From Prorocentrum cordatum (Eukaryota; Sar; Dinophyceae; Prorocentrales; Prorocentraceae): a stretch of 62,500 nt of DNA. The DNA lies in the NCBI GenBank assembly GCA_963575745.1, contig CAUYUJ010002069.1, forward strand, positions 1-62,500. Reading direction: 5' to 3'. Positions 10,135-20,754 of the stretch are shown piece after piece; within the stretch, counting starts at the first letter, position 1; every line of letters begins with the position of its first letter. The notes beneath the pieces are model-generated. The model was not told the origin of the DNA. It was given only the letters and a program-made list of their open reading frames with translations, and ran no database searches. The position numbers and the translations under genes are program-made.

Positions 10135-11065
10135 ATCGTCATCACCCATTTCGGCACACCCCTCACACGTTTCGTGGCCCCATAGGGAGCTCCACCGAAG
10201 GTCCGAGTGGGTGTGCCCGCATGCGTCCCGCACGCCCATTTCGGCACACCCCTCACACGTTTCGTGGCCCCATGGGGGGCTCCACCGAAGGTCCCAATGG
10301 GTGTGCCCGCATGCGTCCCGCACACACATTTCGGCACACCCCTCACACGCTTCGAGGCCCCACAGGGAGCTCCACGGAAGGTCCCAGTGGGTGTGCCCGC
10401 ATGCGTCCCGCACACCCATTTTGGCACACCCTTCACACGTTTCGTGGCCCCATAGGGTGCTCCACCGAAAGTCCCAGTGGGTGTGCCCGCATGCGTCCCG
10501 CACACCCATTTCGGCACACCCCTCACATGTTTCGTGGCCCCATAGGGAACTCCACCGAAGGTCCCAGTGGGTGTGCCCGCATGCGTCTCGCACACCCATG
10601 CCGGCACACCCCCTCACACGTTCGGGGCCCCATAGGGGGCTCCACCGAAGGTCCCAGTGGGTGTGCCCGCATGCGTCCCGCACGTCACACGTTTCGTAGG
10701 CTCCCGATAATGCGTCACGCACACCCATTTCGGCACACCCCTCACACGTTTCGTGGCCCCATAGGGAGCTCCACCGAAGGTCCCAGTGTGCCCGCATGCG
10801 TCCCGCACACCCATTTCGGCACACCCCTCACACGTTTCGTGGCCCCATAGGGAGCTCCACCGAAGGTCCCAGTGGGTGTGCCCGCATGCGTCCCGCACAC
10901 CCATTTCGGCACACCCCTCACACGTTTCGTGGCCCCATAGGGAGCTCCACCGAAGGTCCGAGTGGGTGTGCCCGCATGCGTCCCGCACACCCATTTCGGC
11001 ACACCCTTCACACGTTTCGTGGCCCCATAGGGAGCTCCACCGAAGGTCCCCGTGGCGCAGTCCGC
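10135..11065. repeat. 90-bp satellite array
   Basis: About ten units. A landmark word GTCCCAGTGGGTGTGCCCGC starts units at 10201, 10291, 10381, 10471 and 10561, then with small length changes at about 10652, 10780, 10868, 10957 and 11047. Each unit carries GTGGGTGTGC and its near-reverse-complement GCACACCCAT around CGCATGCG, so it can fold into a stem-loop, and a GGAGCTCC palindrome. Because 90 is a multiple of three, frames stay open on both strands (a 30-residue repeat rich in CGHTHWDLRWS words on the minus strand). I do not call these genes. Diverged copies lie at 11610-11665, 15560-15830 and, reversed, 58335-58665. Confidence 0.95.
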
Positions 11066-11460
11066 ACGCGTCTCCCCCACCCAGTACACCTCCGTCGGAG
11101 GCCGTCGGAGTTCCGCGCCTCCCTCGCCCGTCGTCGCTCGCCCGCCATCAGCCAGCCAGCTAGCTCTCTTTGCTGCGCGCAGCGGACGACCCGCGCGCGT
11201 CGCTGGGACCCCTCCGGGGCGACCTGCGCGCGTCGCTGGGACTCCGCGCTGCGCTGCGCCCGCAGCCTTGGACTTTTGAGTGCGCGGGCAAAGAGGGAGT
11301 AAAAGAAGGGGACGAAGCGGGCGCGATCCTCGCGGTGGCGTCACGGCGCGCGGGCGATGCCGTCGGGGAGTCCCGGGGAACCTCTTTGCGGCGGCCACGC
11401 CCAGCGTAGACTCAGAGGCAGTCATTCACTAGCTAGTAACATGCATATACAATTGCACCA
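11066..11460. other. unassigned spacer after the 90-bp array
   Basis: GC-rich sequence with a small internal repeat: GCGCGTCGCTGGGAC occurs at about 11196-11212 and again at 11226-11242. No gene is recognised. Confidence 0.5.
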
Positions 11461-11665
11461 TGCATTGGCATATTCGCATTCATGCACGTAGACTCGCTCG
11501 CACGCAGATTCATTCACAGTCGGACGCACTCGCGCTCAGATTCACCCGCGCTCAGTCCCCCTACGTACTCAGATCAATCGTTTCCGTTCGCGTCGTGTAC
11601 CACGCCATTCATGTCGGCACACCCCTAGCACGGTTCGTTGCCCCATAGGGACAACCACCGAAAAA
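11460..11665 (+). repeat. CTCGCAC/CTCAGATTC degenerate repeat, then a 90-bp satellite fragment
   Basis: Bases 11460-11570 carry the ACTCGC, CTCAGATTCAC words seen in the arrays at 27290-27670, 30320-30620 and 31800-32350. Bases 11610-11665 match the GGCACACCCCT-CACG-TTCGT-GCCCCATAGGG part of the 90-bp satellite. Confidence 0.75.
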
Positions 11666-11949
11666 GGGTATCATAATTGCGGTACTCACACCTGCACATG
11701 GTTGGGTCCTTCGTCTGGTTAATTTGTTGTACCTGACTTTCGATTTGACGAGTAGCCCATTGGAGTGCTTTTGGTCCAGAATGACGGGGGGGTCGGAGGA
11801 GGAGCAGGAGCGAATACGAGTGAATAGGGAGGAGGAGTGGGGGAACAACGGGATGGAGGAGGTAAGGAATGAGGGAAGATGGGAGGAGGGATATCTGCTT
11901 GTCTCTTGTATGCTTGACATCACGAGGCTGTTGAGTTCGCTGGGATCCC

Positions 11950-13265
11950 AAAGGCAACTCTCGCCACGTCGCACGATGCTTTCAGATGGATCGGGAAGCT
12001 TGACAATTGCTTCAAGTGGTACGCGCAATGCCTGCTACCATCCTTTGGCAGCTGTTGCCCCGAAGTTCAATTGTAAGCTTGGGCTCCCGCTCTGGTTGCA
12101 GATGCGATGATCTTGCCGCAATCGTGAGGCAGGCCTTTGTCATCGCGCATCGCCGGGGTCGCCCGCCAGTCCTGGGCGCGTGTGACATCGCGATCGCTTT
12201 CGATACGATGGGCCGTGCACATGGGCAAGTCTCTGTGCTGGTACGCAGTCTCCGTCCTGGATGTTTGGCAGCCTTGGTGCGGGAAGGGTCTGACATGACT
12301 GATGATATCTTGTTGCCTTGGGCTGGGGGTTCTGGCGATGTTCGACTGGCGCGTGGCGGAAATCAGGGAGGCGTGGGAAGTCTGGACGGATTCAGTTGCA
12401 CGTAGGGCTTTGTTATTGCGCCCGTGGTTTGTTGCATTGCGGGCACGGGTTCGATTCCGCAGATCCTGAGGAAGGGGCACCCCCAGCAATTTAGCAATAC
12501 GGCTTGGACCAGCAACATGGTATCATTTGTCGCGTCACGTTATCAATCCGGTTGGACGGTGTCGGATCTGGTCCAGGCCATCAAGAGCGCTGGATTCCTG
12601 AGGGAGAGCACGTCCCCAGAACATATGGTTTCTTTGCTATTCGCTGCTTGGAAAGTACCATTGCGGGTGGTATCGGGGGATGGCACAAAGTTCGAGCGAA
12701 CGTAAGCAATCATATTTCTGCGCGATGGCAAAGGACCCGGACATCATCACGTATGTAGTTCTGGTTGGGCAAGGGGGAGTTTGGTTTTTTGGAAGCACTG
12801 GAATCTCTTCTCCAGCAGGGGGTTCCTTGAACGATGAGTCGGTTGCTTGGTCCGAACCTGTGCCTTCGGCCTTTTTCGGAAGCGGCACGCGGCACTTAGT
12901 CAAGCACGCCGTGATGCGCACGCGGAGGTCGGATTTATGTATTATGCCAATTACGAAAGGGCTCGAAACTGAAGCGTTGAGCAGATGATTGTCTGATGCT
13001 ATAGGAGGCCTGGACATACCATATAACTCAACGTAGGTTAGTTGAGCATGGCCAGGCATCAGTATACGACATACTTCTCTGGCCCTTTTTCGAACACGCA
13101 TGGAGAGAGTGATGTGTCTGGACTCCTGGCGGCAGCTGCCTTCTCTATATACTGCGCGCAGCTTCAAGGATCCAGCCTTGTGGGAGACGGTGCGGACGTG
13201 CGGTGAACGACGACGCCGAGCAGATGGCACAGTGCATGCCGGCAAGGCTGGGGCAGTGCGGGACG
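11950..13265 (+). pseudogene. LINE (non-LTR) reverse-transcriptase relic
   Basis: One frame reads DDLAAIVRQAFVIAHRRG, then CDIAIAFDTMG (about 12185-12215), corresponding to the catalytic Asp block of LINE reverse transcriptases (normally LDIxTAFD). LVREGSDMTDDILLPWAGG and ARGGNQGGVGSLDGF follow, equivalent to the GGxQGGxxxPxxF block. After a stop near 12404 a second frame gives SNTAWTSNMVSFVAS (about 12493-12540), where the family has a WADN-type catalytic motif; here the Asp is lost. IKSAGFLRESTSPEHMVSLL continues as the thumb. The 3-prime part to about 13260 is barely readable. The order of blocks is convincing. Stops, frameshifts and the lost Asp show an inactive copy. An AGG microsatellite follows at 13288-13325. 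Confidence 0.72.
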
Positions 13266-13283
13266 CATAATTTCGATGTATCC

Positions 13284-13327
13284 CCGACGGCGAGAGGAGG
13301 AGGAGGAGGAGGAGGAGGTGGAGGAGG
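13284..13327 (+). repeat. (GAG)n microsatellite
   Basis: GAG triplets begin a few bases after the end of the recognisable LINE relic. Confidence 0.9.
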
Positions 13328-13724
13328 GTGCCTGCGGGCCGCGTGGGAAAGGAAAGGCAGGGGAACCCGCACATTCTTGGCGCCCGTGCGCCTGGTTTGC
13401 CTGCTCTGGACGGGCCGCGCATTTCAGCGGCTGTGGCCCGCGGACGCGCGCCCTCTCGCCCGCGTGGGCCTCCCGAAGCATGCGAACGGACCACCTGGTG
13501 GGCTCTGGCTGGGCCCCGGCCGCAGGCATGGACGAAGGAGGCTCCCAGCTTTCCGACGGGCCGGTTTTTCCACCCGAGCGCTGTTCTTGCGCTGCTCCTC
13601 CGCCTGGCCTGACGAGGACCTCCGCGGTCTGAGCTCGCCCCTCAAGCATGCTCGCGAGGAGGGGCAGGAGGAGGCGGGAGGCTGCGAGGCACCCAGAGTT
13701 CTGGGGAGGAGGAGCAGGCCGGGC
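13328..13724. other. unassigned spacer
   Basis: GC-rich DNA open in several frames on both strands, with no recognisable protein family. No repeat was recognised. Confidence 0.4.
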
Positions 13725-13893
13725 GTCGCGCAGTGGGGGGGCGGCAGACGGGAGGGGGGCAGCGAGGGCTGCAGCACAGGGGCCTCCTAGAGCACCTAAA
13801 GGTGGCCTTTGGGGCCCCAGAGGGGGACCTTTAGGGCCCGAGAAGTGCACCCTTCTCTCACCCCTCCTTTTATCGCCCCCCCATTAAGCAACG
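13725..13893 (+). repeat. dispersed repeat, copy 1 of 2
   Basis: Matches 35418-35590: GGCGTCGCGYAGTG, GGGAG/GGCAGCGAGGGCTGCAG, CCTAAAG/GGG, GGGCCCGAGAAGTGCAC versus GGACCCGAAAAGTGCAC, then TCTCTC and TCGCCCCxCCATT at the end. The two copies are about 80 percent alike by eye. Confidence 0.8.
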
Positions 13894-14130
13894 TCCAAGC
13901 AGGAGTAGCAGGAGGAGGAGGGGGAGGTGGAGGAGGAGGGGGAGGAGGAGGAGGAGGAGGAGGAGGAGGAGGAGGAGCAGGAGCAGGAGCAAGAGCAGGA
14001 ACAGGAGCAGGAGCAGGAGGAGGAGGAGGAGGAGGAAGAGCAGGAGGAGGAGGAGGAGGAGGAGGAGGAGGAGGAGGAGGAGCAGGAGCAGGAGCAGGAG
14101 GAGGAGGAGCAGCAGGAGGAAGAGGCTTCC
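13894..14130 (+). repeat. (GAG)n with GAGCAG variant
   Basis: Almost pure GAG triplets with interspersed GAGCAG hexamers. The very long poly-Glu, poly-Gly and poly-Leu frames on both strands are artefacts. Confidence 0.95.
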
Positions 14131-14304
14131 TGTGCCCCCACCCCCCGGGCGCTGCCGCAGATCGACCCACCGCTGGCAGCCACAACGGCGACGGCGCGCG
14201 CCCTGGGGGGCCCTCAGGGGGTCGCGCGGCCGAGCGGCGGCGAGGGGTCGGGACAGGAGAGGGGCTCGCTCCTTCTCGTGCCCGTCGCCATTCCGAGCGC
14301 CGAC

Positions 14305-14391
14305 GCCCCTCTCTCTCCATATTCCTCTCTCTCGCTCGCTCTCTCCCTCTCGCGCTCGCTCTCTCCCTCTTTCGCGCTCTCTCTCTCTCTC

Positions 14392-14426
<35 letters not shown>

Positions 14427-14566
14427 CTCGCTTGCTCTTCCTCTCTCTCTCTCTCGCTCGCTCTCTCTCTCTCTCTCTCCCTCTCTCGCTCTCCCCCTTT
14501 CTCTCGCTCGCTCTCTCTTTCTCTCTCGCTCTCTCGCTCTCTGTCTCTCTCTCTCTCTCTCTACTT
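14305..14566 (+). repeat. (CT)n with CTCGCT variant
   Basis: Polypyrimidine tract of CT dinucleotides with regular G substitutions. Confidence 0.95.
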
Positions 14567-14639
14567 GGACCGCCTCGACCCCCCACCGGGATACCAAGGA
14601 CGTCATCAGCCCATTGGGGTCTTCACGCAGCCCACGGCC

Positions 14640-15520
14640 CCACCCTTCCCACCAAAACATGATGCACCGCACACAGAGGCAGCACCCTCACGCGGACCCG
14701 CTCCGCTTCAGCGGCGTGACCGCACGGCTATGTTTTCATTCGACGGGCGCCATTGATTCAGGCACACAGACCCTTTCGCCAGCGATGACGGGTCAAACGA
14801 CTCTGACCACCAAAGTCCGGGGGACCCGCCCGACCCGGCATTTGGTACCACCACTGGCGCCCCCCCCCCAGGCGTCGACCTTGTGGGAACAGCGCAGCAC
14901 AGCCCCCCGTCCACGGTCGAAGACGCCGTATGCCCGTCTCAGCTGGCGCGGGGGAGCACAACAAAGATGTCTTCGACGGACGACAGCGAACCCCCCCCCC
15001 TGTCGACCCCAGGGCCACACCTCCCTGGCCCAGTCCAATGCGACCACCAGCCGCCAGTCGCAGCTGCACCAAACCAGTCACGCAACCCGCCAGGTTCAGC
15101 CTCGGGAGACGGGGCCATCTCTGCTCTCGCGGCTCACCAACCAGCCTAGCCTGCCGGATCAGCTGGCAGAGTGGTGTTTCCGGGCCCGCACCAAAGCGCG
15201 GCATCTTGCGACCCCCGACCAGTCAGCAGGTGCGAAATGGTCACGCTCTACGGTCCCCTACCGCCGCCACCCCATGTCACCCTCCCGCACGGGCAATGCC
15301 TGTGGAGTCTTGACGCTGACGCCTGGCTGCCGGCCACCGACCCCGACCACTTCTTCCAGCAACTGACCGAATATGGTGGCATTAGCACCCCCCTCAACGG
15401 AGACTCCCCCCGAGGTTGGGCGTCGCCGTTTCTCGTTTTCTCGGGGAGTGCACTAAGTCTTCGCAGGATCTTTCGTTGCCGTTTTTTTCCGGGGATCCTC
15501 GGCGTTATTTGGGGCGCATG
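14640..15520 (+). pseudogene. unrecognised disrupted coding-like region, Pro/Ser/Asp-rich
   Basis: Frame +3 stays open with only two in-frame stops (near 14753 and 15148) and reads like a low-complexity linker followed by a folded end: SFDGRH, DPFASDDGSNDSDHQSPG, DLVGTAQHSPPSTVED, then PHGQCLWSLDADAWLPATD and DHFFQQLTEYGG near 15280-15380. I do not recognise it. It could be the ORF1 or linker region of a retrotransposon, given the surroundings, or a decayed host gene. The microsatellite at 14305-14566 precedes it. Confidence 0.3.
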
Positions 15521-15554
15521 ATGCGGACCGCGGCTTGCTCGCGGGCCTCCTTGG

Positions 15555-15835
15555 GGCGCGTGGCCTCATTGGGGGGCGCCACCGAAGGCCCCAGTGTCAG
15601 GTTTCACATATGTCCCCTGGCAAAGTTGGGCACGCGCACACACGCATACATCACACGGTTCGTGGCCTCATAGGGAGCTCCACCGAAAGCCTCAATAGCA
15701 GGGCTCACATGCGTCCCAAGTCCAGTTTTGGCACGCCTTCACACGGTGCGTGGCTTCATAGGGAGATTCAGGGAGTTTCACCGAAGGCCCTTGTGACAGG
15801 GTTCGCATGCGTCCCTGCAAGTGTTTTTGCGTGTC
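15555..15835 (+). repeat. diverged copies of the 90-bp satellite
   Basis: About three imperfect units: GGCCTCATTGGGGGGCGCCACCGAAGGC, TTCGTGGCCTCATAGGGAGCTCCACCGAAAG and GCGTGGCTTCATAGGGAG..CACCGAAGGC, each followed by a CATGCGTCCC-type word. Confidence 0.85.
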
Positions 15836-16115
15836 GTCGTCGCTGTTTTGTTTGAAGAGGTTCATTGAAGATTTGCGTTTTGCTCGCTGTTGTTTTGTAT
15901 GAGTGGGTTTGCGTGGCGCGTGTCACGGTGACGCTCGGGAAGTGTGCAGGAATGAAACGCTCTTCGCTGGTCTCCCTGAGCGGATGGGTTGGATGAGAAT
16001 AAAAGGGGAGAGCGCTGTGGCATTGACCCTCCTCCCACCAGCGCGGCACCCGGCCTGCCCCCCCCTGGCCTGCCTCGCCCCGTGGCCCTGCGGTCCTCCC
16101 GGGCCGCCTCACCTG

Positions 16116-16242
16116 GCATCCCTCAGACGTGTGTATTTTTTCTCGGCGAGGACCCTTGAGGAACATCCTGGATCATCGAGCGAAAAAACACACGCACGAA
16201 ACCGAAAAATGCACGGGGAATGGACGTCCGAGCGACGGCAAG
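16116..16242. mobile_element. foldback MITE, copy 1 (8-bp target-site type)
   Basis: Starts GCATCCCTCAGACGTGTGTA and ends GGACGTCCGAGCGACGGCAAG; the ends are inverted repeats (CATCGCTCGGACGT in better copies). A long inner arm, CGTGTGTATTTTTTCTCG, pairs with CGAGCGAAAAAACACACGCA. Compared with copy 2 it has about 20 extra bases in the loop. Candidate 8-bp target duplication: CTCACCTG on the left, CTCAGGAG on the right (5 of 8 identical). Related copies lie at 34538-34644 and 34982-35066. Confidence 0.8.
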
Positions 16243-17025
16243 CTCAGGAGCGCCCCGCACCTTCCCGGGCTCCGCCCCCCCGCGCGGGCGCAGGCGGAGC
16301 GGCTGGGGAGTCCCACCCGCCGTGCGCGGGGCCCCCCCTCCCGCCTCGGGGGCAGGCCGCTCGGGCCCAGGCTCCGCCCGCGGCAGACCGCTCGACGCGG
16401 CTCGAGCGCCAGCTGAGATTCCAGGAAGCTTTGTCCTCGTAATCTGAGCACTACTTTGCGTGTTCAGAGCTCTGCGAGGATGTCCGGTCCCTTTCTGACC
16501 GTGTCCGCCGCGCGACGCGGCAGCACCTCACCACCCTGCGTGAATTTCACGCTGCCGTTCAGCGTCAGGCCTCGCTCGCCCCTTCGGCGACGAGTGCCTC
16601 CGCCTCCGTCGCAGCCGCCCTCCACGCGGCCTAAACGCTTCTCGCTAGAAGCCCCAGCTAGCCTCCCCTTCGAGGCCCGTGCGCCGCCTGGCAAGCGTCC
16701 ACTGGCCTTCCCCACTGCGGGTCCTGAAGGGGTGCTGGACGGATGCCGCCACTTCCAGCAAGGTACCGTCTCGCCAAAGACGGGTGCAGGTCTCGCTTTT
16801 CCCACCTGGTGGGCTCGGACCACTGCGATGCAGGATCGCAGCTCCACCATTTGCTCGCTGGGGGGGGGTCCTCGCCCCTCCCTCTCCCGCCTCCCCTGAC
16901 CGTCCGCCCAAGACGGGCGTGTAGGGCCCCCATTTTAGCCGACTCACTCCGGACAAGGAGCGGGGCGTACCGGCTGCTCGCCGCCGGGCGCTTGCGCGGA
17001 CACCCGCGCGAATTGGTCCGATCTG
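16243..17025. other. unassigned spacer
   Basis: GC-rich, open in several frames, with no recognised motif. No stretch could be matched to another part of the window. Confidence 0.4.
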
Positions 17026-17030
17026 TCTCG

Positions 17031-17071
<41 letters not shown>

Positions 17072-17093
17072 CCTCGGTCTTTCTTTTTTCTCT

Positions 17094-17130
<37 letters not shown>

Positions 17131-17164
17131 TCTCGTTTTGCTGTTCTCTCTCTCTCTCTCTCCA

Positions 17165-17233
<69 letters not shown>
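17026..17233 (+). repeat. compound (CT)n/(TA)n microsatellite
   Basis: Two successive blocks of CT dinucleotides, each ending in TA dinucleotides (TA at 17098-17127 and 17201-17232). The spacing suggests a local duplication of a CT-TA unit. Confidence 0.95.
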
Positions 17234-18660
17234 AGCTGCGTGCTGCGAGTCCCGCCGCCGTGCCAGCCCAGCACTCTGGGTGGCGACTGCTCGAGGGGCG
17301 CACGGGAAGCCGTAAAATGTCACACGCTCTTCGTTGTGTCGGGATGTCTCTCCTCGTGTTCGTCGTCGTCGTCCTCTGTTCCTCTTCTTGCCTCCTGCTC
17401 TCTTGGGGCTTCTTGGAGGTCTCTCTCTTGGTGACGCCTTGGGCCGTCTTAGTGCGCTCCGAGACGGTCTGCGCCGCCGGAGTCCGTCTTGAGGGCCACT
17501 CCAGGCCGTCTTGGGGCCCTCTCGGGTCCCTGAAGCGTTGTCTTGGAGAACTCTTGGACCGTGGGCGTTTCGACGGCGACACAAGGACGGATTCTCGACG
17601 CCGAGAGTCTCCTGGAGAGCGTCCTGGGGATGCCTGGGGGTCTCCAGTTGGGAGGTTTCTGGGTCTGTTGGGGAGCTGGTGAGTGTGTCTTGAAGCTTGT
17701 TGGGCCCCCTCTGCAACCTCTGCGGACTTCCTCGGCCATCTCGGAAGACTCGGAGGGCGTTGGAGAGCGCCAGGGAGGCGACAGGCCGCGCAGGAAGCCT
17801 GGGGAAGGGGAGGGGGGGTACTTGCAGAACTTTGTGGTGCGTGTGAGGGGGGTCCCCCCCTAGAAGATTGCGGAACTCCTGCCAGACAGTTCTTGGCATT
17901 CTACCACGCCTCCACGTTGCAGGGGGCATGGTGGCGGATTTCTTGCTCGCAGTTAGTGTTGGCGCATTTCTGTCGCCCCAGCCGCCCTCACTTCGCCCTG
18001 GTTTGCTGTCGGTGTCTCATGAAGTACGCTCTTGCGTTTTCCCGAGATTGTGCATGCCGATTATTCTGACATGGTTGAGTTATGTTGTGAGTGCGCGATG
18101 CAGCACAACACACGGGGCATGCCATGTAATGCGTGTTGTTGACCTTTGTGTGATTCAGCTTGCGAAGTTCAACCCAGTGATTGCGCGCAGCTTTGCCTGC
18201 ACTGCGGCAGGCGACCACCACATCGACGACATCAATAAGAGCCTTCGAGGCGCCATGGGCCATGGGGTTGATTGCGAGCGCCAGGGTGGATCCTGACCCG
18301 CAGTCGGGGGCTGAACACAAGGTCCTGTCAGGTTCTACAGAGCGCCTGGTCGACACGGTAAATCGCGGATGTTCGTTCACTAGCGGTCAGAGATTGATAG
18401 AAGTCCCATTTTGCTAGGCCGATTAGCAAATTATCCTTATTCGGCTCTCGAGAAAGTGCTGCGGCCGCAGTTTCTGCGGGCCTGCACCCGCCAGGTCTGG
18501 TCCCGGGTGATTTTTTATGAAAGGGGCGTTTTGCTAACGGGCGTTCTGTCCACCCCAGGAACGGATGTTGGGCGCCAGATGCCGCAAACTCGTGGTTTTA
18601 TCGGGTGTTCGCCGTGCCGTGGCGTCGATTCCGTTGATGGGCCGATCTTCCACCACCACT
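17234..18660. other. unassigned spacer
   Basis: No gene recognised. Bases 17400-17700 carry CTTGGGGCTTCTTGG, GGGCCGTCTT and CTTGGAGGTCTC words like those at 58675-58905. Bases 17930-18600 have more balanced composition and short frames on both strands without family resemblance. Confidence 0.4.
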
Positions 18661-18667
18661 ACCATAA

Positions 18668-18786
18668 GTAGGAGAGGGAGGAGGAGCAGGAGCAGGAGGA
18701 GCAGGAGCAGGAGGAGGAGGAGGAGGAGGAGGAGGAGGAGGAGCAGCAGCAGGAGCAGCAGCAGGAGCAGGAGGAGGAGGAGGAGG
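18668..18786 (+). repeat. (GAG)n with GAGCAG
   Basis: GAG triplets with AGCAGC interruptions. Confidence 0.93.
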
Positions 18787-18994
18787 CCACCCCATTCGGC
18801 TTTCTGCACCAGCCTACATGTGGTAGTGATGGTGGAAATCGGCCCAGCAGCCGCGCCGTAGAATCACAAAATCTTGCCGCTCCGCGCCGCGTGCTTCCTT
18901 CGGGGCGTGCGCGCCGTGCCGTGCCGTGTCCACTGCATATGGGGCTCCCGCCGCGTGCCGTGCGGGGCCGTGCAGGGGCCGTGCAGGAGGCGTG

Positions 18995-19165
18995 GCGCGG
19001 CCTCCTCCTCCTCCTCCTCCTCCGCCTCCTCCTCCTCCTGCTCCTCCTCCCTCCTCCCTCCTCCTCCTCCTCCTCCTCCTCCTCCTCCTCCTCCTCCTCC
19101 TCCTCCTCCTCCTCCTCTCCTCCTCCTCCTCCTCCTCCTCCTCCTCCTCCTCCTCCTCCTCCGTG
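18995..19165 (+). repeat. (CCT)n microsatellite
   Basis: CCT triplets with few interruptions. Together with the GAG tract at 18668 it forms a large potential inverted repeat of simple sequence about 330 bases apart. Confidence 0.95.
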
Positions 19166-20150
19166 CCGTGCCCTGCACGTGCTGGTGCGGCGCTTCGCGG
19201 TTTTCCTCTGGCGCGTGCCTTCGTGAGCGGCCCCCCCTTCGCCCTCGCTCCGCGGCCGCCCTCTGCCCTGCCCCCCGCTGGCGCTGCCGGACAGTTCGTC
19301 CGCTTCGTCCCAGCGGCGGGGGCGCGCGAGCGGATTGCCCCTGCCGCGCCGCGCAGCCCCACGGGGCCCGGGACGAGCTCGTGCGGATGCCCCGCGCGGA
19401 GCGCGTCCACGGCGTCGCGAGTCCACGGGATCGCGCGTCGGCGTCTGGACCGCGAGGGCGTGGTGGTGAATGTGTTCGTCGCTAGCGATGCTTTGTGGTG
19501 CTACTGTCGCCTCGCGTCCCCGGTTTTTGCGGTTCGTTGTGTAGTTCGGGCTCCTCGGCGGGGGGCTACCGCCTTCGTTCGGCAAGTTAAAAAAGAAACG
19601 ATTGGAAACCCGGTCTACGGCGCGGACTCGCTCGGATCCCGGTTTCCAGAAGTTCATTTTCCAATTTACAATTTAGGAGATCCACGGGTTTTTCGCCGAG
19701 TGTTTACTCTCCGAGAGTCTCTGGGTTTCCTACTTTCGAAGTTCCAGATTTTTGGAACCTGGCGCTCGGGGGGGGCCAAAGGGGGGCACTCTGGAGTCCA
19801 CTTGGCGCCCGGAGTCCGATTTGGATTTCCTAGCTTTGGGCACCCATTCCTACAAGCCTCGTCAAAAATATATTGAAACGCCGTTCAAAATCGAAGCGCC
19901 CGATAGTTTGGGCAGAAGTCAGAAAACGCGCTCAGTGCTGCGAGGGCACTGCTGGATTTAGGACACCCCTGCGCGTTGGCCAAACGCCTCATGCCAGCGT
20001 TGAAGTAGCTCCGACCGCGCAAGCGCCGAAAACAAAAACCGTCAATTTATCCGTAAGGGCTTCGCCCCATGCCGCTGGCCCCCTGTCTCGGATAATGGGA
20101 GATGCGAAAGCTAAATCATGAGGTCTGGGCGCCGCCGTGAAGCAATGTCG
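19166..20150. other. unassigned spacer
   Basis: GC-rich to about 19600, then more AT-rich. Bases 19630-19850 contain TCTCCGAGAGTCTC, GGAGTCCACTTGG and GGAGTCCGATTTGG words that echo the GAGTCCACTGGG words at 20830-21100. No gene recognised. Confidence 0.4.
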
Positions 20151-20164
20151 GGACCTGTTTGCTT

Positions 20165-20640
20165 TTCGACCCTGACCCCGCCGATCTGCGTGAGGGGTGC
20201 CACCGAATTTTTGAAATGTGGCACATCCCTCGTATTTTTGGACCCTGACCCCGCCGATTTGCATGAGGAGTGTCACCGAACTTCAGAAATGTGACACATC
20301 CCCTATGTTTTTGGACACTGGTCCCGCCGATCTGCGTGAGGGGTGCCACCGAATCTTAGGAATGTGGCAAATCCCATGTGTTTTTTGACCCTGACCCCGC
20401 CGATCTGCGTGAGTGGTGATACCGAATCTCAGAAATATGGCAAATTCTACTTGTTTTTGGACCCTGGCCCCGCCGATCTGCGTGAGGGGTGCCAACGCAT
20501 TTTAGAAATGTTGCAAATCCCTTGTGTTTTTGTACCGTGACCCCGCCGTTTTGCTTGAGGGGTGCCGCCGAATTTTAGAAATGTTGCACATCCCTTATGT
20601 TTTTGGACCCTGACCCCGCCGATCTGCGTGAGGGGTGTAA
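20165..20640 (+). repeat. 73-bp tandem repeat, about seven units
   Basis: The landmark CCCTGACCCCGCCGATCTGC begins units at about 20170, 20242, 20314, 20388, 20462, 20535 and 20608 (mean spacing 73). Each unit has GTGAGGGGTGCCACCGAAT, then AGAAATGTGGCA, CATCCC and TGTTTTTGG. The last unit is cut after GAGGGGTGTAA. Confidence 0.93.
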
Positions 20641-20754
20641 GCAGCAAGAAGCATAACTGTAACAGTGGAAACTGGAAGCTGCAACTGGTACAGGGAGCAG
20701 CACATTCCCGGTCTACAGCCTGGTGGCCACGCAAGGGGGCCGGCGGATTTTGAC

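Noticed and set aside
10135-11065. Regular repeats with unique-looking differences as a CRISPR array
   Set aside because: Units are contiguous tandem copies with scattered substitutions, not identical repeats with spacers, and the DNA is eukaryotic.
9643-11425. Overlapping frames of 349 and 393 codons on opposite strands across the 90-bp array
   Set aside because: A 90-bp unit keeps any open frame open. The frames run on into microsatellites, not into protein-like sequence.
13894-14130. Long poly-Glu/Gly/Leu frames in GAG tracts here and at 18.7, 19.1, 59.0, 60.6 and 61.5 kb
   Set aside because: Triplet microsatellites without stops; both strands are open and flanks do not continue a protein.
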